64,000 nucleotides of DNA, taken from Enterobacter cancerogenus (lineage in GTDB: Bacteria > Pseudomonadota > Gammaproteobacteria > Enterobacterales > Enterobacteriaceae). Under the pieces are notes generated by a model. The model saw nothing but the letters and a program-made list of their open reading frames with translations. It was not told the origin of the DNA and did no database searches. Location of the stretch: contig JRUP01000018.1 of NCBI GenBank assembly GCA_000773965.1, positions 186,001 to 250,000 of the forward strand, given 5' to 3'. Shown in pieces: positions 57,987 through 64,000 of the stretch (position 1 is its first letter; every line of letters begins with the position of its first letter). The position numbers were made by a program, and so were the translations under genes.

Positions 57987-58005
57987 ATCATTATCTGGAG
58001 TGCCC

Positions 58006-59016
58006 ATGTCTGAGAAAAAAAACGTACGCCTGTCCGTGCTGGATCTCGCACCTATCCCGCAAGGTTCTGCTGCGCGCGAAGCTTTCCACAATTCGCTGGC
58101 GCTGGCGCGTCAATCTGAAGCCCTTGGTTTCCATCGTTACTGGCTCGCTGAGCACCACAACATGACCGGTATCGCCAGTGCGGCAACCTCCGTGTTGATT
58201 GGCTATCTGGCCGCGAATACCGAAACTCTGCGCCTCGGCTCTGGCGGTATTATGCTGCCCAACCACGCACCGCTGGTGATCGCTGAGCAGTTTGGTACGC
58301 TCGAATCCTTATACCCTGGCCGTATTGATTTAGGGCTGGGCCGTGCGCCAGGTTCTGACCAGCGCACCATGCTCGCGCTGCGCCGCCATCTCTCCAGCGC
58401 CCAGGCGGATAGCTTCCCGGAAGATGTAGCAGAACTGATTCGTTGGTTTGATGCCGAAGAGGGTGAGCATCCTCCGGTACAACCGGTACCGGGTTTAGGC
58501 TTAAAAATTCCAGTCTGGTTATTGGGTTCCAGCCTCTACAGCGCACAACTGGCTGCACAGCTCGGCTTGCCGTTCGCCTTTGCTTCCCACTTTGCACCGG
58601 ACCTGTTGTTCCAGGCTTTGCATCTCTATCGTGAGAAATTTAAGCCTTCTGCGCGTCTGGCGAAACCTTATGCCATGGTGTGCGTCAACGTGGTCGCGGC
58701 GGATAGCGAACGCGATGCGCGCTTCCTGTTTACCTCGATGCAGCAGCAATTTATTAATCTGCGCCGGGGCAAACCGGGCCCGCTGCCTGCACCTGTCGAA
58801 AACATGGATAACCTCTGGTCGCCATCGGAGCAGTACGGTGTACAGCAGGCGTTGAGCATGTCGATTGTCGGCGATAGCGACAAAGTGCGTCAGGGATTAG
58901 CCGCGCTGATGCGCGAAACGCAGGCCGATGAAATCATGGTTAATGGCCAGATTTTCGACCCGCAAGCCCGTCTGCGTTCCTTCGCGCTGGCCATGGAAGC
59001 GGCACGCTCGCTGTAA
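58006..59016 (+). CDS. yhbW: Luciferase-like monooxygenase YhbW
   Basis: 336 residues (E. coli 335). TIM-barrel bacterial-luciferase-like flavoprotein without a known substrate. Conserved stretches are [56 protein letters not shown] and [15 protein letters not shown] 58006 has GGAG five bases upstream; GTG at 58000 overlaps that motif and is rejected. Three bases separate its end from the convergent AraC-type gene. Confidence 0.95.
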   Translation: MSEKKNVRLSVLDLAPIPQGSAAREAFHNSLALARQSEALGFHRYWLAEHHNMTGIASAATSVLIGYLAANTETLRLGSGGIMLPNHAPLVIAEQFGTLESLYPGRIDLGLGRAPGSDQRTMLALRRHLSSAQADSFPEDVAELIRWFDAEEGEHPPVQPVPGLGLKIPVWLLGSSLYSAQLAAQLGLPFAFASHFAPDLLFQALHLYREKFKPSARLAKPYAMVCVNVVAADSERDARFLFTSMQQQFINLRRGKPGPLPAPVENMDNLWSPSEQYGVQQALSMSIVGDSDKVRQGLAALMRETQADEIMVNGQIFDPQARLRSFALAMEAARSL

Positions 59017-59019
59017 CGT

Positions 59020-59937
59020 TTACTGCTGTGGGGTCAATCCTTCTGGCCCCACAGCCACCATACGCACATCACGAGCCGGCGATTGCCCGTAAAAACGGCT
59101 GTATTCACGGCTAAACTGCGAAGCGCTCTGATACCCCACGCGATACCCTGCGGTTCCCGCATCTAACTTATCAATCAACATCAAACGCCGCGCTTCGTTA
59201 AGACGTAACTGCTTTTGATACTGCATTGGTGTCATGGCCGTGACCGATTTGAAATGATGGTGCAGCGACGAAATACTCATGCCCACGCTACTGGCCAGCT
59301 GATCCATCTTGAGCGGCTGATGAAAGTTTTCACGTAGCCAGCGTGCCGCGCGCGCCACTTTGTTGCCCGGCCGCTCCGTCAACGCCATGTTGAGGATGCG
59401 GGGTCCTTCCGGCCCGGTAAGGAGTCGATAGAAAATCTCTTGCTCAATTAACGGTGCCAGCGCCGGAATATCCTGGGGCTGATCCAACAGCTCAATCAGG
59501 CGGATCACGGCATCGACCAGGGGCGGCGCCACTTTGTGTACCGTAATCCCACGTTCATTGGTTACCGTTGCGCCAATCTGCTGCAGCGGGAAATGTTCGA
59601 GGTAGTGCATCAGGCGCGTTTCATTGATGGTGATCCCGACGCCCAGATTCGGTTTCTCCTGCGTGGCCTGCACCACGCAGGATTGCACCGGCATATCCAG
59701 CGTCACTAGCAGCAGATCGCCCGGTCCGTAATGCATCACGTCTTCACCCATGCGCAATGCTTTTTGCCCTTGCGCCACCAGTGCAAAACTGGCCCAGGTG
59801 GCAATGTGCGACAGGCTCGTGGGTCTGGAGCTGCGGCCAAAAGAGAGAAAATCGATGGGGCTGAAGTGGCGGCCGTCTTCCGGGGTATGGCGAGCGATCA
59901 TCGCCACCAACTGCTGCCACTGTTCCTGATGAATCAT
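59020..59937 (-). CDS. AraC-family transcriptional regulator
   Basis: 305 residues. An N-terminal AraC ligand/dimerisation domain (LSHIATWASFALVAQGQKAL, MHYGPGDLLLVTLDMPVQSC) is followed by two C-terminal helix-turn-helix motifs (KMDQLASSVGMSISSLHHHF and GYRVGYQSASQFSREYSRFY). ATG 59937 is taken, with GGAG ten bases upstream; the long open frame beyond has no similarity and overlaps the divergent promoter. Divergent from the short-chain dehydrogenase gene, its likely target. In E. coli, mtr lies between yhbW and deaD instead. Confidence 0.92.
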   Translation of the reverse strand: MIHQEQWQQLVAMIARHTPEDGRHFSPIDFLSFGRSSRPTSLSHIATWASFALVAQGQKALRMGEDVMHYGPGDLLLVTLDMPVQSCVVQATQEKPNLGVGITINETRLMHYLEHFPLQQIGATVTNERGITVHKVAPPLVDAVIRLIELLDQPQDIPALAPLIEQEIFYRLLTGPEGPRILNMALTERPGNKVARAARWLRENFHQPLKMDQLASSVGMSISSLHHHFKSVTAMTPMQYQKQLRLNEARRLMLIDKLDAGTAGYRVGYQSASQFSREYSRFYGQSPARDVRMVAVGPEGLTPQQ

Positions 59938-60021
59938 GCGTTGCGCACTCCGTGATGAGTGATCACTGTCCCCGCATTCTCGCCTTTCGCTCGCGTGACG
60001 ACTAGTCCTTGCACAGCACAT

Positions 60022-60056
60022 TTGCAGGATTGTGCAAAAAGCTTGCAGGATTGCGC
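60022..60056. promoter_or_regulatory. Direct-repeat operator between the AraC-type and SDR genes
   Basis: TTGCAGGATTGTGC (60022-60035) and TTGCAGGATTGCGC (60043-60056) differ at one base and repeat with a 21-bp period, exactly two helical turns. Tandem direct repeats at this spacing are the usual target of AraC-family dimers. They lie 65-100 bases before the SDR start. Confidence 0.65.
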
Positions 60057-60120
60057 TACCGCAAAATTGTATGGACAGCGCATGCTTACCCTTCCCCGAA
60101 TTCTCAGGTGGAGAGACACA

Positions 60121-60867
60121 ATGAAAGCACTTGAAGGCAAAATCGCGCTGGTGACGGGCGCCTCGAAAGGCATTGGCGCTGCCATTGCTATGACTTTCGC
60201 GGCGGCCGGCGCTCGCGTCATTGTTAATTACCGCCAGGATGAAGCGGGTGCGGCAGATGTGGTCGCGGACATCTGCGAGCTGGGCAGCGATGCCATTGCG
60301 GTACAAGCAGATATCTCTCGCGAGGCCGATGTGCAGCGTTTATTCGCGCGCAGCATCGAGCAGTTTGGCGCGCCGGATATCGTGGTCAACAATGCCGGTA
60401 TTTTCCATCATGGCGATTTCGCCGAACTCAGCCTCAGTGAAATGCAGCAGCAGCTCAATGTAAATGTATTGGGCACGTTACTGGTCTGCCAGCAGGCGGC
60501 GAAACATTTCCCGGCTCGCGGGGGCACCATCATTAACTTGAGCGCCCTTAACAGCCAACGCAGCACACCGGGCTCGGTGTTATGGGCAGCGACCAAAGGG
60601 GCAATTGATACCTTAACGCAGGGCCTGGCTCGTGAATTGGGGCCACGTAATATTCGCGTCAATGCGCTGGCACCAGGAATCATCCTGACCGAAGGTTTAC
60701 TGGCAGCGAAGAAGATGAATCCGGATGTCAAAGCGAAGCTGATCGCTGCTACGCCGTTGGGACGATTTGGTCTGCCGGAAGATGTAGCGCAGGTTGCCCT
60801 GTTTCTGGCATCAGAAGAGTCAGCCTACGTCAGTGGAGAGCGGGTGTTAATTGCCGGCGGCGTGTAA
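60121..60867 (+). CDS. Short-chain dehydrogenase/reductase with altered catalytic residues
   Basis: 248 residues. The classical SDR cofactor motif is TGASKGIGAAIA near residue 13, then NNAGIFHHGDF and the conserved NVNVLG. At the active site YxxxK reads Trp155-Ala-Ala-Thr-Lys159, and the preceding Ser position aligns with Ala142 (NLSALNSQ). So Tyr and possibly Ser of the triad are replaced while Lys and Asn remain. It may be an atypical or non-reducing member. ATG 60121 has GGAG seven bases upstream. Probably regulated by the divergent AraC-type gene. Confidence 0.9.
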   Translation: MKALEGKIALVTGASKGIGAAIAMTFAAAGARVIVNYRQDEAGAADVVADICELGSDAIAVQADISREADVQRLFARSIEQFGAPDIVVNNAGIFHHGDFAELSLSEMQQQLNVNVLGTLLVCQQAAKHFPARGGTIINLSALNSQRSTPGSVLWAATKGAIDTLTQGLARELGPRNIRVNALAPGIILTEGLLAAKKMNPDVKAKLIAATPLGRFGLPEDVAQVALFLASEESAYVSGERVLIAGGV

Positions 60868-60887
60868 CGTTTAATTTACGAACATAA

Positions 60888-60915
60888 AAAAAGGGACGCC
60901 GAGGCGTCCCTTTTT
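60888..60915. terminator. Bidirectional terminator between the SDR gene and deaD
   Basis: AAAAAGGGACGCC / GGCGTCCCTTTTT form a 13-bp stem with a tiny loop and A/T runs on both sides, in the gap between convergent genes. Confidence 0.88.
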
Positions 60916-60934
60916 ATTTTTAAGCGTTTATCGC

Positions 60935-62821
60935 TTAAGCGTCACGACGACGTGGTGCAGATGCACCCTCTTCACGACGTGGGCCACGGCCGCCTTCACG
61001 GTTGAAGCGTCCGCCTTCACGGCCACCTTCACGACGCTCAGAGAAACGACGCGGTGCGCCTTCGCCACGCGGTGCGCCATTACCACGACGCTCGCCATCA
61101 CGACCGCCTGGACGACGTTCACTACGCTCGAACGCAGGAGCATCACCCATCAACTGCATGTTCATCGGCTTGTTCAGGATGCGCGTGCGAGTGAAGTGTT
61201 GCAGAACTTCGCCCGGCATACCTTTAGGCAGCTCGATGGTTGAGTGCGTACCAAACAGCTTGATGTTACCGATGTAACGGCTGCTGATGTCGCCTTCGTT
61301 AGCGATCGCGCCCACGATATGGCGAACTTCAACACCATCATCACGGCCCACTTCAATGCGGTACAGCTGCATTTCGCCAACGTCACGACGTTCGCGACGT
61401 GGAGCGCCATCACGGTCACCGCGGCTTTCGCGTGGACCACGTGAGTCACGTGAATCGCGACGATCATCGCGGTCGCGGAACTCACGACGTGGTGGGCGTG
61501 GTGCTTCTGGTGGCAGAATCAGTGGACGTTCGCCCTGTGCCATTTTCAGCAGTGCTGCGGCCAGTGTTTCGAGATCCAGATCTTCGCCCGGCTGCATTTT
61601 GCTCAGCAGTGCACGGTACATATCCAGATCGCTGCTTTCCAGCTGCAACTGTACTTTGGCGGCGAATTTAGCCAGACGGCGCTCGCTCAGCAGTTCTGCA
61701 TTTGGCAGTTCAACTTCTGGAATAGTCAACTTCATGGTGCGTTCGATGTTACGCAGCAGACGACGCTCGCGGTTCTCAACGAACAGCAGCGCACGGCCCG
61801 CACGACCCGCACGACCGGTACGGCCGATACGGTGAACGTAAGACTCAGCATCCATTGGGATGTCATAGTTAACAACCAGGCTGATACGCTCAACGTCCAG
61901 ACCACGTGCTGCAACGTCGGTCGCGATCAGGATATCCAGACGACCATCTTTCAGGCGCTCCAGTGTCTGCTCACGCAGAGCCTGGTTCATGTCACCGTTC
62001 AGTGCTGCGCTGTTATAGCCGCTGCGCTCCAGCGCTTCAGCCACTTCCAGCGTAGCGTTTTTGGTACGCACGAAGATAATGGCAGCATCAAAGTCTTCCG
62101 CTTCCAGGAAACGCACCAGCGCGTCAGTTTTACGGCCATAAGCGGTCCAGTAAGACTGAGAAATGTCAGGACGCGTGGTCAGGCTTGACTGAATGCGCAC
62201 TTCCTGTGGATCTTTCATGAAGCGTTTGGTGATACGACGAATCGCTTCTGGCATGGTCGCTGAGAACAGCGCGGTCTGATGACCGTCTGGGATCTGCGCC
62301 ATGATGGTTTCAACGTCTTCGATGAAGCCCATACGCAGCATTTCATCAGCTTCGTCCAGCACCAGGCCGCGCAGGTTAGACAGATCTAACGTGCCGCGTT
62401 TCAGGTGATCCAGCAGACGACCAGGCGTACCTACGACAACCTGTGGTCCCTGGCGCAGTGCGCGCAGCTGAACGTCATAGCGCTGGCCGCCGTACAGGGC
62501 AACCACGTTCACGCCACGCATGTGTTTAGAGAATTCCGTCATGGCTTCAGCAACCTGAACAGCCAGTTCACGGGTTGGAGCCAGCACCAGGATCTGTGGT
62601 GCGCGGACAGATGGATCAATGTTGTTCAGTAACGGCAGGGAGAATGCCGCTGTTTTACCACTCCCGGTCTGCGCCATACCCAGCACATCACGGCCCGCCA
62701 GCAGGTGAGGAATACACTCAGCCTGGATTGGGGATGGCTTTTCGTAGCCCATACCGTTCAGTGATTCGAGGATGTCAGCGTTCAGGCCAAGGTCAGAAAA
62801 AGTGGTTTGAATATCAGTCAT
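60935..62821 (-). CDS. deaD: ATP-dependent RNA helicase DeaD (CsdA)
   Basis: 628 residues (E. coli 629). DEAD-box helicase for ribosome assembly and mRNA decay in the cold. Motif I is [12 protein letters not shown], motif II is VLDEADEML, motif III is LFSATMP and motif VI is [14 protein letters not shown] DbpA-type RNA-binding domain ([20 protein letters not shown]) follows, then an Arg/Gly-rich tail. ATG 62821 ([13 protein letters not shown]) matches E. coli; GTG 62830 is an alternative. Its ribosome binding site GAGG lies just after the yrbN stop, which suggests coupling. Confidence 0.97.
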   Translation of the reverse strand: MTDIQTTFSDLGLNADILESLNGMGYEKPSPIQAECIPHLLAGRDVLGMAQTGSGKTAAFSLPLLNNIDPSVRAPQILVLAPTRELAVQVAEAMTEFSKHMRGVNVVALYGGQRYDVQLRALRQGPQVVVGTPGRLLDHLKRGTLDLSNLRGLVLDEADEMLRMGFIEDVETIMAQIPDGHQTALFSATMPEAIRRITKRFMKDPQEVRIQSSLTTRPDISQSYWTAYGRKTDALVRFLEAEDFDAAIIFVRTKNATLEVAEALERSGYNSAALNGDMNQALREQTLERLKDGRLDILIATDVAARGLDVERISLVVNYDIPMDAESYVHRIGRTGRAGRAGRALLFVENRERRLLRNIERTMKLTIPEVELPNAELLSERRLAKFAAKVQLQLESSDLDMYRALLSKMQPGEDLDLETLAAALLKMAQGERPLILPPEAPRPPRREFRDRDDRRDSRDSRGPRESRGDRDGAPRRERRDVGEMQLYRIEVGRDDGVEVRHIVGAIANEGDISSRYIGNIKLFGTHSTIELPKGMPGEVLQHFTRTRILNKPMNMQLMGDAPAFERSERRPGGRDGERRGNGAPRGEGAPRRFSERREGGREGGRFNREGGRGPRREEGASAPRRRDA

Positions 62822-62837
62822 GTAGTACACGTGCCTC

Positions 62838-62894
62838 TTAGATTGCGGCGGCCAGTCTACATAACTCGTCGTGAAAATTTTCAGTCATTTTCAT
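62838..62894 (-). CDS. yrbN: Small leader protein YrbN upstream of deaD
   Basis: An 18-codon [21 protein letters not shown]. The [14 protein letters not shown] core resembles what I recall of the E. coli small protein YrbN, which is described as coupled to deaD. The stop lies 16 bases before the deaD ATG, and the deaD GAGG directly follows it. The E. coli version is longer (about 26 residues), so this one is shortened at the C-terminus. Function is likely translational coupling. Confidence 0.8.
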   Translation of the reverse strand: MKMTENFHDELCRLAAAI

Positions 62895-62997
62895 CAAAAA
62901 GTGTGAACCGGCTCAAATTAGAAGTTTTGACGAACAGAAAAGCCCTCACCTCGAAGATGATGACTTTACAAGTATTCAGGCAATAAAAGTTCGTCAG

Positions 62998-63882
62998 CTA
63001 TTGCTGGTCAGATTCTGATAAATCGTCTTGTGTCTGGCCGAGTTGCGCCAGTTCCAACAATGCGTATCGGTGCTCAACAAAGTTGTTAACATTGTTAGCG
63101 ACCGCCAGTTTGAACAACGCTTTCGCGTCGTCCTTCTCCCCCAGACTTAGGTAGTACTTACCTAAATAGAAGTTGGTTTCACTGAGATGTTCAGCGAGCG
63201 AGGTGTTATCCGTTGCGTCCGCCTTGAGACGTTCCATCAGCGTTTTTTCACTGATGTCGCCAAGGTAGAACTCGACAATATTCCATCCCCATTGGTCCCG
63301 GACCGCTTTGTCATGTCGCTGTCTCAGCGTGACTTTGGCCTTGTCGGCATCCATATCGCTTTCAACGAGATAGAGCCAAAGGCTGCGGAAAGGATCGTTA
63401 GGATCGTCTTGATAAAACGCCAGCAGATCATCTTGCGCTAACTTGTATCGACCGCCGTAATAGAGGGCGATACCACGGTTTAAATGCGCATAGTTGTAAG
63501 TTGGATCAAGCTCAAGTACAGAATCAAACGCTTCATAGGCAGCATCAAAATTGCCTGCCTGCGTTAAATATATACCGAGGTAGTTAAACACCTCAGGCAT
63601 ATCCGGTCTTATAGACAGCGCTTGCGAGAAATCGTTCCGCGCTAATGCCCTCAGACCCAAACTATCATACAACACTCCGCGCTCATATAATAGCTGTGCG
63701 CGTTCATCATCGGTCAGGGCACGACTGGCAAGAATTTGTTCCATTCGCGCCAGGATCACCTCTTGCTGCAGTGTGGGCTGCAAAGGTACTGCCAGAACTT
63801 CGTTCTTACGCCAATTGGAGTTGCTGCATCCTGCCAGCGTGATAGCTGTCGCAACAAAACACCAGCGCAAAAAAGGCTTCAT
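62998..63882 (-). CDS. nlpI: Lipoprotein NlpI
   Basis: 294 residues, the same as E. coli. The lipobox LAGC (Cys19) follows a short signal peptide, so it is an outer-membrane lipoprotein. Several TPR repeats span residues 60-260 ([60 protein letters not shown]). NlpI brings MepS to the Prc protease and scaffolds peptidoglycan hydrolases. It lies upstream of deaD on the same strand, as in E. coli. Confidence 0.97.
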   Translation of the reverse strand: MKPFLRWCFVATAITLAGCSNSNWRKNEVLAVPLQPTLQQEVILARMEQILASRALTDDERAQLLYERGVLYDSLGLRALARNDFSQALSIRPDMPEVFNYLGIYLTQAGNFDAAYEAFDSVLELDPTYNYAHLNRGIALYYGGRYKLAQDDLLAFYQDDPNDPFRSLWLYLVESDMDADKAKVTLRQRHDKAVRDQWGWNIVEFYLGDISEKTLMERLKADATDNTSLAEHLSETNFYLGKYYLSLGEKDDAKALFKLAVANNVNNFVEHRYALLELAQLGQTQDDLSESDQQ

Positions 63883-63971
63883 TTCCCACTCCCGAATACA
63901 AACATTGGGATAACCATCCTGTCATCCGCCTGCTGTGCACAAGGATTCCCGCCCTCGCGATGATCTAAATA

Positions 63972-63996
63972 CCTCTCCCCGAAAAGCAGGGAGAGG
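63972..63996 (-). terminator. Hairpin upstream of nlpI, probably downstream of pnp
   Basis: A perfect 8-bp stem CCTCTCCC / GGGAGAGG with a 9-base loop. In E. coli the leftward gene just beyond would be pnp, which lies outside this window, so this is probably its terminator or a pnp-nlpI intercistronic structure. Confidence 0.5.
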
Positions 63997-64000
63997 CCAA

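Overview
The window looks like a chromosomal segment of an enterobacterium, most likely Erwiniaceae (Pantoea or a close relative). Most proteins align readily with E. coli K-12 counterparts, an ERIC element is present, and miaE and a three-subunit gluconate-type dehydrogenase are found. No phage, plasmid, CRISPR or rRNA genes were seen. All calls are from reading the sequence; no database search was possible.

Region 1 (1-13.8 kb) is a flagellar and chemotaxis locus. fliL (cut by the edge) and fliK-J-I-H-G-F run leftward. A divergent rightward operon runs fliE-cheR-cheB-cheY-cheZ-flhB-flhA-flhE. In E. coli, fliE and cheR belong to different operons, so the direct fliE-cheR junction is unusual. 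A 21-codon ORF with TGATG junctions on both sides sits between flhA and flhE.

Region 2 (13.8-20.5 kb) holds an unrecognised AT-richer gene next to tRNA-Leu(CAA) (leuX), then yjjA, a MocR-type regulator divergent from a GNAT-azoR-CMD operon, an acidic unknown protein that resembles a degenerate IS110-type DEDD domain, and marC.

Region 3 (20.5-29.5 kb) has a membrane-bound GMC dehydrogenase operon (cytochrome c, flavoprotein, Tat-exported small subunit), an orphan family-5 solute-binding protein, yjgR and yjiN.

Region 4 (29.5-34.7 kb) is a five-gene carbohydrate cassette: DeoC-like aldolase, FGGY kinase, FucP-type permease, VOC protein and DeoR-type regulator. A cluster of repeats lies upstream. 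Its substrate cannot be read from the sequence, and it is the best candidate for an undescribed pathway.

Region 5 (34.8-52.9 kb) is conserved housekeeping: lptG-lptF, pepA-holC-valS, yjgM, miaE, rraB, argI with ARG boxes, pyrL-pyrB-pyrI with an attenuator, ridA, a GH20 hexosaminidase and nrdD-nrdG. Region 6 (52.8-64 kb) is the block around E. coli 71 min: yraQ, yhbP, yhbQ, yhbS, ubiT, ubiU, ubiV, yhbW, then deaD (with the leader ORF yrbN) and nlpI. An AraC-type regulator and a divergent short-chain dehydrogenase occupy the place of mtr. The join between regions 5 and 6 falls inside the 3' end of nrdG, which has gained a tail antisense to yraQ. This looks like a genome rearrangement junction.
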